A stretch of DNA of 12,293 nucleotides from Sulfurovum sp. (GTDB lineage: Bacteria > Campylobacterota > Campylobacteria > Campylobacterales > Sulfurovaceae): positions 1 through 12,293 of the forward strand of contig WGDG01000043.1 in NCBI GenBank assembly GCA_015493425.1. Reading direction: 5' to 3'. Position 1 is the stretch's first letter. Every line of letters begins with the position of its first letter. A model generated the notes under the pieces. That model was given only the letters and a program-made list of their open reading frames with translations. It was not told where the DNA came from and did not search any database. A program made the translations under genes and the position numbers. Below are positions 1-7,041 of the stretch, one piece after another.

Positions 1-1
1 C

Positions 2-88
2 AATAAAAAGATTGCGGAAACGGTTTCTCCCGGACTGCCTCTCATTGAAAACGGATACAGTCTCGGTTACCGGATAGCGCTTCCATAA
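2..88 (+). CDS. 3' end of an unidentified gene (partial)
   Basis: An open frame runs from the window edge to a TAA at 86-88 and gives 28 residues, ending ...LGYRIALP. Only the C-terminus is visible and I do not recognise the family. It lies on the same strand as acpS and ends 77 bases before it, so it may belong to the same transcript. In several Campylobacterota acpS follows the flagellar gene fliL, but this tail does not look like FliL to me and I make no assignment. That it is coding is inferred from the open frame and gene packing. Confidence 0.45.
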   Translation, partial: NKKIAETVSPGLPLIENGYSLGYRIALP

Positions 89-90
89 TG

Positions 91-96
91 TATAAT
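91..96 (+). promoter_or_regulatory. possible -10 box upstream of acpS
   Basis: A perfect TATAAT lies in the 77-base gap before acpS, just after the stop of the preceding partial gene. No convincing -35 box is seen at the right distance. A second weak candidate pair, TTGATA at 120-125 and TATTGT at 142-147 with 16 bases between, is closer to the start codon. Either could drive acpS; neither is decisive. Confidence 0.3.
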
Positions 97-165
97 GACA
101 GGTACTTCGATAGTATTAGTTGATAAAATAGGAAATATTAATATTGTTTCGGTACACTTTTCTCC

Positions 166-516
166 ATGCAAATAGGAACAGATATTATCGTCATTGAACG
201 TATAGAAAAACTGGTGAAACGCTACGGTATCAAATTTAAACAACGCTTTCTCTCTTCCAAAGAGATTGCCGTTGCGCGGAAGGCAGAATCCATTGCAGGT
301 TTTTGGGCAGCCAAAGAGGCCATTTCAAAAGCTCTTGGTTGCGGTATCGGTGCGCAGCTGAATTTTCACGACATCATCATAGCCAAAGACCACCGCGGAC
401 GTCCCTACTTCAAGTTGACAAAAGAGGCACAAAAAGTTCACCAAATCAAAAACTCCTCTCTTTCCATCAGCCACGACGGCGGATTTGCCATCGCAGTAGT
501 TGTCATAGAACAATAA
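166..516 (+). CDS. acpS: holo-[acyl-carrier-protein] synthase AcpS
   Basis: The enzyme transfers 4'-phosphopantetheine from CoA to the conserved serine of apo-acyl carrier protein in the cytoplasm, activating ACP for fatty-acid synthesis. At 116 residues it has the usual AcpS length. Family motifs are in order: GTDI at residues 4-7 with the metal-binding Asp6, RFLSSKE at 27-33, FWAAKEAISKALG at 46-58 with the metal-binding Glu51, and SLSISHD near residues 98-104. The ATG at 166 puts the N-terminal MxIGTDI where the family has it, although no clear Shine-Dalgarno sequence precedes it. The lipoprotein gene follows 45 bases downstream, and its promoter starts inside the last codons of acpS. Confidence 0.95.
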   Translation: MQIGTDIIVIERIEKLVKRYGIKFKQRFLSSKEIAVARKAESIAGFWAAKEAISKALGCGIGAQLNFHDIIIAKDHRGRPYFKLTKEAQKVHQIKNSSLSISHDGGFAIAVVVIEQ

Positions 517-528
517 TTTGTGTACAAT
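500..528 (+). promoter_or_regulatory. sigma70-type promoter for the lipoprotein gene
   Basis: TTGTCA (500-505) and TACAAT (523-528) each match five of six consensus bases and are separated by exactly 17 bases. Transcription would begin near 535, giving a leader of about 27 bases before the ATG at 562. The -35 box overlaps the 3' end of acpS, so the lipoprotein can be expressed independently of acpS. Confidence 0.6.
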
Positions 529-561
529 ACTTTTATGCTACTTTCCCAAAAAGGAATTTTC

Positions 562-942
562 ATGAAATATTGGCTTCTTCTTCCGCTTGCCTCCCTGCTT
601 TTAACCGGTTGCATGCAACCGCAACCTATCGTATACAGACCTGTTCCTGTTACCAAGCCCAAACCGAAGCCAAAACCGGTCATTACTCCCGAAAAACCGA
701 AGCAGATTCACGAGCTTAAAGAAGTAGAAGATGACAATTTTGATCCGGCGTATATGTATCCGGAGACAGGTTCACATCAAGCTGTCAAAAAACCGGAACC
801 GGTTACTGTAGCGGCAACACACATGAGCCGTGCAGAGTGTATTGCAATGATCGGTCAGGAGAAATTCGACCAATATACACAGATGCTCGGTAGTGAAGAG
901 GGAGCGATTAAACGCTGTACACTGCTCAAATCGATGCAATAA
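562..942 (+). CDS. small proline/lysine-rich lipoprotein, function unknown
   Basis: A 126-residue predicted lipoprotein. The N-terminus is a charged Met-Lys followed by a hydrophobic stretch and a lipobox LLTGC with the lipidated Cys at residue 17, so it should be exported, lipidated and anchored to a membrane. Residues about 27-45 are rich in Pro and Lys (KPKPKPKP), a typical extended spacer. A more conserved-looking C-terminal segment has two cysteines (SRAECIAMIG... and ...IKRCTLLK) that could form a disulfide. The ATG at 562 is chosen over the in-frame ATG at 520 because AAGGA at 551-555 sits 6 bases before it and because only this start puts the signal peptide at the N-terminus. It ends 7 bases from the convergent methyltransferase gene. 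I do not know its function. Confidence 0.85.
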   Translation: MKYWLLLPLASLLLTGCMQPQPIVYRPVPVTKPKPKPKPVITPEKPKQIHELKEVEDDNFDPAYMYPETGSHQAVKKPEPVTVAATHMSRAECIAMIGQEKFDQYTQMLGSEEGAIKRCTLLKSMQ

Positions 943-949
943 ACAGCAT

Positions 950-1942
950 CTATCCCTCTTTTGAAAGATGGATCATTTTGAATCGGTCACCCATCATTGT
1001 CGGAGCAATCAGCGTTTTGATCTTGTCTGCCTCACGTAGATAATTTGCCTGGCTTGTCTGCTTTGCAAACTGTTCGAGAATATCGATGATCCCGAATCGC
1101 ACCAGTGCCCTGGCCTGTGTTTCATAGGCTTCCTCTTTAAACCCTGCCGCTTCAAACGCCTCAAGCATATGGGCAAAGTTCACATCATAGGTAATATCAT
1201 CATTCTGAAATGACTCTTCGAGCTTCAATGCTTCATCAAAAAGCGGAAAAGTTTCATGTTTACGGTAGACTCTTATAGAAAAGTCGTTTCGAACATATTT
1301 CTCCCCATAATCGAACGTCACAAAGTCGCACTTTCTAATCCCTTTTCCCATTGCTTTGGCAAACGCTTCGTACCCTGTGGCGATCTCTCCGGTTTGCAGG
1401 TAATGACGTTTCGCCCACGCTTTCGTCTCTTCGGGCGCGTCAACCCATCCAATGGTATGCTTCTCTACCACAGCAAGTTTTTCATCTTTGTAAAGCTCAC
1501 ACGGAAAGGCATCGAAAATCTCATTGGCCACCACAAAGGCGTACTGAGCTTCAACTTCGGAAAGATCTTCAAAGTGCGTCACCTGCACATCGTCACCAAA
1601 GCGTGATTTGATGTAGTCCAACTGCGCTTCACGTACCTCGGGCTGACGCTCCACAATCCCAAAGCGCATTGTCTTGACAAGTGTGGGGTCACAGGTGTAA
1701 AGCCACTGTATCATATCACACAGCAGGTATCCCTGGTGTGCCCCCACCTCGATGAGCCAGCCGTCTCTCTCAGCCCGACCCTCCTGCAGCATTTTAAAAA
1801 GCGCATTGGCAATACTGGCACCGAAAAATGAGCTGGTACTCACCGCCGTATAGAAGTCACCATGTTTCCCTATAGCTTTGAAACGTCGATAGTAGCCATT
1901 TTTTCCGTAAAGCCATTCGTTCATATACTCACTAAAGTACAT
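950..1942 (-). CDS. SAM-dependent methyltransferase, MidA/NDUFAF7 (COG1565) family
   Basis: A 330-residue soluble protein of the DUF185/MidA class. In mitochondria the homologue NDUFAF7 methylates an arginine of a complex I subunit; the bacterial substrate is not established. Visible signatures are GDFYTA at residues 28-33, the SAM-binding loop EVGAHQG at 65-71 (an E-x-G-x-x-x-G loop), a second strand ending IVERQPEVR near 96-104, and ANEIFDAFPCEL at 139-150, the counterpart of the family's ANELxDALP motif. The family is typically slightly longer (about 350-400 residues). The ATG at 1942 lies inside the tolC-like gene, overlapping its 3' end by 11 bases, with GGTGA about 5 bases upstream, so translation is probably coupled. 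It is the last gene of the argD block. Confidence 0.85.
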   Translation of the reverse strand: MYFSEYMNEWLYGKNGYYRRFKAIGKHGDFYTAVSTSSFFGASIANALFKMLQEGRAERDGWLIEVGAHQGYLLCDMIQWLYTCDPTLVKTMRFGIVERQPEVREAQLDYIKSRFGDDVQVTHFEDLSEVEAQYAFVVANEIFDAFPCELYKDEKLAVVEKHTIGWVDAPEETKAWAKRHYLQTGEIATGYEAFAKAMGKGIRKCDFVTFDYGEKYVRNDFSIRVYRKHETFPLFDEALKLEESFQNDDITYDVNFAHMLEAFEAAGFKEEAYETQARALVRFGIIDILEQFAKQTSQANYLREADKIKTLIAPTMMGDRFKMIHLSKEG

Positions 1943-3143
1943 TTTTCACCCGTATATAAAGTTTTAGCAGCTGTATCTGCTTGTCGATGTAGTAGATCTT
2001 CTGATCAAGCTTTCGAATCTCTCTGGAGTTTTTCATTACTGCAACATCCAACGATGTCTTTTCTCCTGCTTGGGCCAGGTTTTTTGTCAGTTTATAGAGG
2101 CTGGCATAGACTTTCTCATCTTTACGTGCCAACACAATCTTCCTGTCAAGAATACCCAAAGAATTTTTAATCCAGTCATACTCTTCATTCACTGTTTTTT
2201 TTCGGTCAAGTACTTGCGTTGCCGCACGCAGTCTTGCCACTTTGCTCGACTCAATATCCGCATAGGCATTGATATCGATGGGCATAGAGACTGAAAAACC
2301 GTAATTGTAGTAACGTTCTTTGATCCCGCCGGTTGCCCAAAGCGGATTGAGATCCCCGTCAGTATACTGTCCCTGTAGCGAAACAACCGGCAGATATTTG
2401 GCAATGGTCATATGCTTTTGATACTCACTCTCCTCGGCCAGCAGTGTATCACGCTTGAGCTCAAGATTCTCTCTGCGATAGTTCTTTTTACTGATGAGTT
2501 TGAGCCTCGGCACTTTCAGCTTCTCAGGCTTTTTGTCACTAAGCAGAGAAAAACGCTGTTTGAGCTCAAGCAGATTCAGCTTTAGCTCAAGCAGATTCGC
2601 TTCATCCTGGCTCTTTTTCAAGATGGCCTGGTCAAGAAAACTGCTGTCCAGCAGCCCTGCATTATAGCTGTCACGCTTTTGGCGGATATCAATTTTGTCA
2701 TTGGCAATCTGCAGTTTCATTTTTTGCTGCTGCAGTTTGTTCTTTTTGAGCTGAAACAGAATGGAGACGGCATCACCGATCATCTGCCGTCGTTTGAGTA
2801 CAATATCTGTCCGGTTGGCAGAACGGTAGGCTCCGGCATACTTGATCGCATAATAAATACCCCCGGAACGGAAAATGGGCTGGTCTATCGATACCGCATA
2901 GTTTCCGGTTTTGATAGTCTGACCCGGAAACTGTGTTGAATGATTCTGATTATACCGCAGCATAATCGGATTGATCCAACTTTTGGAGAGTTTATCGCTT
3001 TCCAGTTCATTTCGCTCAAGATCATACTCAAACAGCAAACTTTTATTATGCGAAAGTATATCTTTGAGGTCATCTGCCATCAGAGGCAGAGACACAAGAC
3101 TATAAAGAAGAAAGAGCCGTTTCAAAACGCTTGAACCCTTCAT
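1932..3143 (-). CDS. TolC-family outer-membrane efflux protein
   Basis: A 403-residue outer-membrane channel protein of the TolC/OEP superfamily, expected to form the trimeric exit duct of an efflux or type I secretion pump. A signal peptide (LKRLFLLYSLVSLPLMA) is followed by a likely cut after residue 23. The mature part alternates long Lys/Glu/Gln/Leu-rich helical hairpins (about 105-220 and 310-400) with beta-like segments (YAVSIDQPIFRSGG near 83-96; GFSVSMPIDINAYADIESS near 280-300), the two-fold repeat typical of the family. It is a little short against typical 420-490 residues. The ATG at 3143 overlaps argD by 44 bases and lacks a good ribosome site; a TTG at 3125, ten bases after AAGGG and giving a more compact signal peptide, is a real alternative. 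No inner-membrane pump or adaptor gene is in the window, so its partner is unknown. Confidence 0.85.
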   Translation of the reverse strand: MKGSSVLKRLFLLYSLVSLPLMADDLKDILSHNKSLLFEYDLERNELESDKLSKSWINPIMLRYNQNHSTQFPGQTIKTGNYAVSIDQPIFRSGGIYYAIKYAGAYRSANRTDIVLKRRQMIGDAVSILFQLKKNKLQQQKMKLQIANDKIDIRQKRDSYNAGLLDSSFLDQAILKKSQDEANLLELKLNLLELKQRFSLLSDKKPEKLKVPRLKLISKKNYRRENLELKRDTLLAEESEYQKHMTIAKYLPVVSLQGQYTDGDLNPLWATGGIKERYYNYGFSVSMPIDINAYADIESSKVARLRAATQVLDRKKTVNEEYDWIKNSLGILDRKIVLARKDEKVYASLYKLTKNLAQAGEKTSLDVAVMKNSREIRKLDQKIYYIDKQIQLLKLYIRVKNVL

Positions 3144-4284
3144 CTATTTCTGCTTTTGTAATAGTAAGGCTTGGCAGGAACCGTACTGTATTCCGTCCTG
3201 CTTTGAGTACCACAACACCTTCTCTCATACTCTCTTTGATGATCTTCCCCTGTACTTCGGCATTTTTCGCACGAAGACCACGCATCAAACCAAGTCCTAC
3301 TTCTTTTTCAAACAGTGCCGTATGCTGTGTCGCGACATCTTTCAGTTTCTGTTCAAAATAGAGCAGAGTTTCATGCAGTGCACCGCTGTCGTAAAGCTCT
3401 GAGAGAATATCGAGTACGGCAAGCCCGGCTGCAGTACTGAGATAGTTTCCGCCAAACGTGCTGCCGTGATCACCGGCTTTGAGTATATCTTTGTGCTTTG
3501 TCATCACCGCACCGATAGGCACACCACCGCCCAGCCCTTTTGCCAGCGTTACAATATCAGGTTCTATCTCATAGAGATTGCTTGCCAGAAACTCTCCGGT
3601 ACGGTAAACCCCTGTCTGTACCTCATCGATGATAAGCAGCACCTCTTTTTCTTTGAGATGTGCGGCGAGTTTCTGCACCTGCTCTTTCTCGAACGGCTGT
3701 ACACCGCCCTCACCCTGTACAAGCTCCAGCAGTACCGCTACCGTCTCATCATCGATAGCATCATAGACATCCTCGATGCTCGGCACATAGCCAAAGCCGT
3801 CCGGATAGGGGGAAAAGTGCGGCGTATGGAAACTCTCCTGACCTGTCGCCTTGACCGTGGTAATGGTACGCCCATGGAAAGAATGCTCCAGCGTAATGAC
3901 CTTGTAACGCTTCTTCTCAAAGTTCGTTTCACCATATTTTCGGGCAATTTTAATCGCCCCCTCGTTCGCTTCCGCTCCTGAATTGGCAAAAAAGACTCCC
4001 ATATCGTACCCGCTCAGCTCCACCATACGCTTGGCAAGCTTCGCCTGCGGCTCAATCACCTGCAAGTTGGAAATATGAATAATCTTCTTTGCCTGTTCAC
4101 AAATAGCATCTGTCAACCGCGGATTGGCATGGCCTACGGAGTTTACTGCAATACCGGAGGCGAAGTCGATATAGTCTCTTCCCTTGTCATCATAGAGTGT
4201 CGACCCCACACCTTTGACAAAGTTGGTATAGTCACGTGCATAGGTTCCCAGTACATATTTCTTATCTAATTCTTCTAATGTCAT
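3100..4284 (-). CDS. argD: acetylornithine aminotransferase ArgD (class III PLP enzyme)
   Basis: This cytoplasmic PLP enzyme exchanges the amino group between N-acetylglutamate-5-semialdehyde and N-acetylornithine in arginine synthesis, two steps after ArgB. Members often also act on succinyldiaminopimelate in lysine synthesis. At 394 residues the length is normal. Motifs include DFASGIAVNSVGHANP (40-55), the cofactor phosphate-binding region FFANSGAEANEGAIK (98-112), HSFHGRT (134-140), LIIDEVQTGVYRTG (217-230) with Asp220, TLAKGLGGGVPIGA (246-259) with the Schiff-base Lys249, and HGSTFGGN (273-280). The ATG at 4284 has GGA about 8 bases upstream. An extended -10 promoter lies just before it. 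It leads a block with the TolC-like and MidA-like genes, which overlap its 3' end; those two have no obvious tie to arginine synthesis. Confidence 0.95.
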   Translation of the reverse strand: MTLEELDKKYVLGTYARDYTNFVKGVGSTLYDDKGRDYIDFASGIAVNSVGHANPRLTDAICEQAKKIIHISNLQVIEPQAKLAKRMVELSGYDMGVFFANSGAEANEGAIKIARKYGETNFEKKRYKVITLEHSFHGRTITTVKATGQESFHTPHFSPYPDGFGYVPSIEDVYDAIDDETVAVLLELVQGEGGVQPFEKEQVQKLAAHLKEKEVLLIIDEVQTGVYRTGEFLASNLYEIEPDIVTLAKGLGGGVPIGAVMTKHKDILKAGDHGSTFGGNYLSTAAGLAVLDILSELYDSGALHETLLYFEQKLKDVATQHTALFEKEVGLGLMRGLRAKNAEVQGKIIKESMREGVVVLKAGRNTVRFLPSLTITKAEIDEGFKRFETALSSL

Positions 4285-4316
4285 GTTTTTTCCGTTATAA
4301 ATTCTTAGTGGGTATT

Positions 4317-4325
4317 ATTATAGCA
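4317..4325 (-). promoter_or_regulatory. extended -10 promoter for argD
   Basis: On the minus strand the sequence reads TGCTATAAT, a perfect extended -10 element (TATAAT at 4322-4317). No good -35 box is visible, as is common with extended -10 promoters. Transcription would start near 4310, leaving about 26 bases of leader before the argD ATG. The same 13-base string recurs before the response-regulator gene at 11880-11892. Confidence 0.6.
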
Positions 4326-4478
4326 GAGTGTGTTAAAAGATGTTTTTCATCTATGTCTGTAAAGAAGCAAATTTAGCGTCCTGCATAGTATCTATACCAT
4401 CTTTAAGCTACAGCTGTACGAAAAAATCAATGCACTTCCACATGTCATCGAGTACTTTTCTGACAGCAGATTTTATCA

Positions 4479-4494
4479 AACGGTTGACACCGTT
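4479..4494 (-). repeat. inverted repeat overlapping the potassium-channel stop codon
   Basis: AACGGT and ACCGTT form a perfect 6-base inverted repeat with a 4-base loop. Read on the minus strand it begins within the TAA stop (4495-4493) of the channel gene. It could be a weak transcription end, but the following bases (TTTGATAAAATC) are not a proper T-run, so I do not call it a terminator. Confidence 0.35.
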
Positions 4495-6166
4495 AACGCC
4501 ATGGTACAACTTTTTCTTCGCTACCCATCACATAATGAAGCTCATAATAGTTTTCCAAAATATATTCAAGGTCTTCCTTACTCTCTTTGTTACACACAAT
4601 AAGCATTTTATCCCCTAATTTGATTTCATATGCATTGTCCGGAAGAAATATAGGTTTGTCGTCTCTCAATATCATCAAAATAATCAACCTGTTCTCTTTG
4701 CTTCTGTCATCTCTTCTTCGTTTGAGCATTTCAATAGTGATCTTTGTCCCCTTCTGCAACTCATTAAAAGCTGCATATGCTGAGGCTTCATCAATCTGTT
4801 TTTCACAAAGCATTGCATTCTCACCCATTTTTTTAGTGATACGTTCAACAAGATTTTTACCCCAGGCATCATCATAATTACGGAGCATCCCGATAAAAAT
4901 GTTCACAAGCGGCATTGCTAAATACTTATAGGCTTTGTCAACAATGATCTGTTCAAGCACATAGTGACGCTGTACTCTTGCAGCTTGAAATATATGCATA
5001 TCTTTCATCTCATTTTCACGACTGATCGTATAGATGTCAGGGTTATGTTTTTTAGCCAACGCAATTACAGCGAGATTGATCAGGTCATCCCTCGTCCCGG
5101 CAATGATCAAGACAGCATTTTTAATATCTGCTTTAATCAGTTTCTCTTCTATCTCAACCTCTTTGCAGAGTTCACTTTTCGCATTGGAAGGAAGGTTGAA
5201 AGATGTTTCTCTCGCATCAATAAAGGTATAGTCAATATTTGCTTTTTTCAAACCACTTTCCAAAGCTCTACCCATCCTTCCATATCCATAAATAATATAG
5301 CGACCCTTAGGGAGTATCTCTCTTCTCTTGATCTTCAAGATATGTCCATACACCCACATTTCAAGCAGCCATAGATTCGGGGCACATAGAGAAAGATAGA
5401 GTCTATGCGAGATCACTTCAAAAGGATTTTCCACATGATCCACCCCTATTCCTTTAAGAAAATCGGTATTGGGGGAAGAGGAGGAGCGAACGATAAGTTC
5501 AGCATGCTTATTCAAATGTTTACACATCAGGGCAAGCCTGGTATTTTTTTCATCATTTTCAAACAATATGACAATAGCACGGCAGTTTCTGAGGCGTATA
5601 CCCGCCAATTCCAATACTTCACTTTCCAATACATCTGCACTGTATGCAGGAATATAGGGATCATAGTTTTCAAGGATTAGTGTATTGATCATCTGTTGAT
5701 CCCGGTCAAGTACAACCATCCGTATATCTTGTGCACTTAGTTTCCGTATTAGCGCTTTGGTAGTATTGTTGTAGCCTAAAATCAATATAAAAGGCTCTTT
5801 TATTTTGCGTACCGCCTTTTTAAATGCCGCGCGTGCCAGTTCTTTATGCAGTACTTCATCCTGCATCAGCGCCACGATTGTTCCTATGCCGTAGAACCAT
5901 CCGATGACTGTCAAATAGATAGTAAAAGAAACCCAGAGTTTCTGGGGGTAAGTAAAAGCATAGGGTGATTCACCAAACCCAATGGTTGAAGCCATATAGC
6001 TGACAAAATAGAAGGCATCGAAAAAATTGAGGTGATATACATTTCCCTTGTCATCTTGTCCCGGGATAAGAACCATGCCCAAAATAGAAATGGCGAATGT
6101 AACCACGATGACCAAGAATGGCCATCGAAGCCTCCGTATGACAATCCAGCTGGAAAGACTCTCCAT
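4493..6166 (-). CDS. two-TM potassium channel with two RCK (TrkA-N) domains
   Basis: A 557-residue K+ channel subunit expected to form a tetramer in the inner membrane. The first membrane helix is about residues 16-35; a pore helix leads to the selectivity filter TIGFGE (61-66), a variant of TxGYG found in K+ channels; the second helix is about 78-100. The cytoplasmic part has one Rossmann unit beginning at FILILGYNN (126-134), whose glycine motif is degenerate, and a second beginning at RYIIYGYGRMG (289-299) with an intact GxGxxG. A C-terminal RCK_C/TrkA-C-like segment (about 495-548) follows. Two RCK units in one chain recall GsuK-type and BK-type channels, which are gated by nucleotides or ions. 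AAAAGG lies 9 bases before the ATG. The gene follows the small membrane protein gene by only 6 bases, so the two are co-transcribed. H. pylori has a related essential K+ channel (HP0490). Confidence 0.9.
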   Translation of the reverse strand: MESLSSWIVIRRLRWPFLVIVVTFAISILGMVLIPGQDDKGNVYHLNFFDAFYFVSYMASTIGFGESPYAFTYPQKLWVSFTIYLTVIGWFYGIGTIVALMQDEVLHKELARAAFKKAVRKIKEPFILILGYNNTTKALIRKLSAQDIRMVVLDRDQQMINTLILENYDPYIPAYSADVLESEVLELAGIRLRNCRAIVILFENDEKNTRLALMCKHLNKHAELIVRSSSSPNTDFLKGIGVDHVENPFEVISHRLYLSLCAPNLWLLEMWVYGHILKIKRREILPKGRYIIYGYGRMGRALESGLKKANIDYTFIDARETSFNLPSNAKSELCKEVEIEEKLIKADIKNAVLIIAGTRDDLINLAVIALAKKHNPDIYTISRENEMKDMHIFQAARVQRHYVLEQIIVDKAYKYLAMPLVNIFIGMLRNYDDAWGKNLVERITKKMGENAMLCEKQIDEASAYAAFNELQKGTKITIEMLKRRRDDRSKENRLIILMILRDDKPIFLPDNAYEIKLGDKMLIVCNKESKEDLEYILENYYELHYVMGSEEKVVPWR

Positions 6167-6172
6167 AACAGA

Positions 6173-6553
6173 CTACCTTTTTGATTTCAACGTATCGCCT
6201 ACGAAAATGACAACAGAGGTAAAATTGGCAAGTAACGCTCCACCTGACAGTGAAATAATCGCCGTTGTAACCTCTCCGCTCATGGAGCCTACGCCATAGA
6301 GTGCAAATGCCCAAACAGAAGCGGAAGCAATCAATTGTATATCTGCAACCAGACTTGTTGCCAGCAGTACAGACCCAACCTGTGTTTTATCACCAAATTT
6401 AAAAATTGTCGCTATCAGATTGATGACAATCGCGGCAAAAAGTTCATATTTGCTATGCTCTGTCAGAATTTCAGGTGAACCGTAAAAAAAGCCGAAGTTT
6501 ACGGTCATTGCCATAATAATGAAAAACCCTGAGATTACTTTGTTCATATTCAT
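6173..6553 (-). CDS. small four-helix membrane protein, channel-operon partner (possibly DUF6394)
   Basis: A 126-residue hydrophobic protein with about four predicted membrane helices (residues roughly 5-24, 36-53, 60-86 and 94-119) and a basic tail TLKSKR. I think it matches the uncharacterised family DUF6394, seen next to K+ channel genes in Campylobacterota, but this comes from memory and is tentative. The ATG at 6553 is chosen because AGGAG lies about 8 bases upstream; a second in-frame ATG at 6547 is less well placed. Its stop is 6 bases before the channel ATG, so the pair form an operon. An accessory-subunit or assembly role for the channel is inference from this arrangement alone. A possible -10 (TATAAC, 6594-6589) lies upstream without a clear -35. 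Confidence 0.8.
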   Translation of the reverse strand: MNMNKVISGFFIIMAMTVNFGFFYGSPEILTEHSKYELFAAIVINLIATIFKFGDKTQVGSVLLATSLVADIQLIASASVWAFALYGVGSMSGEVTTAIISLSGGALLANFTSVVIFVGDTLKSKR

Positions 6554-6600
6554 TTGTTTACTCCTATTGATTTAGTCTCTTTGATTAGGTTATACGATAG

Positions 6601-7020
6601 TCAATCCGAATACTTTTCCAAAAGTTTAAATTGATGTTCAACCGGATCAAAGTACTCCACATCACCACTCTAACATGGTAGTACCATCCCTGAATAAACA
6701 TCCAATCCGTTTCCATAGCTTCTTCATGAATCATGGGGGTAGGTCATCAGATTTCTTATCTGCGTGATAACATTGAATCGTTCTGTCGCTCTGAGCAATG
6801 TTTCCTGATCCTGTTTGCACACCAGTCCAGATGCGAGACGGCATACTCAATCGAAGCCGAAACAGCTGTACCCTGTTTGTCGTCACTATTAAGACGGTAC
6901 AATATTTCTAATCTTTCTATCAATGGAAAGATCACCCGGATTGGTATGGGTGATCAGATTGGATACGACTCGCGAATCTTTGAATTTTTTATGGCTTTTT
7001 GAGAGTTCTGCCAGTTACAT
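6601..7020 (-). pseudogene. decayed beta-carbonic anhydrase gene
   Basis: This 420-base stretch shows the order of beta-carbonic anhydrase motifs broken over several frames on the minus strand. An ATG at 7020 is followed at once by TAA. Then come HKKFKD joined directly to SRVVSNLITHTNPGDL and RNIVPS (to 6892), three successive stops, a shift to GTAVSASIEYAVSHLD, a further shift to ETLLRATERFNVITQIRNL, then MIHEEAMETDWMFIQGWYYHV (from 6734), and finally SGDVEYFDPVEHQFKLLEK with a TGA at 6603-6601. Intact enzymes of this type have roughly 200-220 residues, so about a third is missing. Two deletions remove the Cys of the CxDSR zinc motif and the whole HxxC zinc motif, so no active enzyme is possible. 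It lies 21 bases after the arginine kinase, evidently as a former last gene of that operon. This pseudogene accounts for the otherwise gene-free gap 6554-7041. Confidence 0.85.
6930..6955. repeat. 8-base perfect inverted repeat inside the carbonic anhydrase remnant
   Basis: GATCACCC (6930-6937) and GGGTGATC (6948-6955) are perfectly complementary across a 10-base loop. On the minus strand the repeat encodes the LITHTNPGDL part of the former enzyme and is followed by only three Ts, so it is a weak candidate terminator for the upstream operon. It may be a chance result of the codons used. Confidence 0.5.
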
Positions 7021-7024
7021 ACTG

Positions 7025-7030
7025 CCTCCT
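7025..7030 (-). promoter_or_regulatory. surviving ribosome binding site of the carbonic anhydrase pseudogene
   Basis: AGGAGG lies 4 bases before the ATG at 7020 on the minus strand, a near-perfect Shine-Dalgarno sequence. The second codon is TAA, so ribosomes loading here would stop immediately. It fixes the original start of the dead gene. Confidence 0.7.
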
Positions 7031-7041
7031 TGTTTGTTTTG

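Noticed and set aside
943..949. Possible shared terminator between the convergent lipoprotein and methyltransferase genes
   Set aside because: Only 7 bases separate the two stops and no hairpin with a T-run is visible on either strand around them.
3466..3981. 171-residue open frame on the plus strand
   Set aside because: It is antisense to argD over its whole length, has no recognisable motif, and argD is beyond doubt.
4484..4489. TTGACA on the plus strand, a perfect -35 hexamer
   Set aside because: It is part of the inverted repeat at the channel stop codon, has no matching -10 17 bases on, and would point into antisense sequence of the channel gene.
4285..4492. Minus-strand text reading LKDGIDTMQDAKFASLQT and RLIKSAVRKVLDDMW in one frame between the channel stop and argD
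   Set aside because: The frame contains internal stops, no start with a ribosome site and no family I recognise; the stretch is short enough for this to be chance, though a small gene remnant cannot be excluded.
4340..4618. 92-residue plus-strand open frame
   Set aside because: Its second half is antisense to the potassium-channel 3' end and its first half covers the argD promoter gap; no motif or ribosome site supports it.
6733..7002. 89-residue plus-strand open frame in the gap between the channel operon and arginine kinase
   Set aside because: It lies opposite the carbonic anhydrase remnant, whose minus-strand translation gives clear family motifs; the plus-strand product resembles nothing and lacks a ribosome site.
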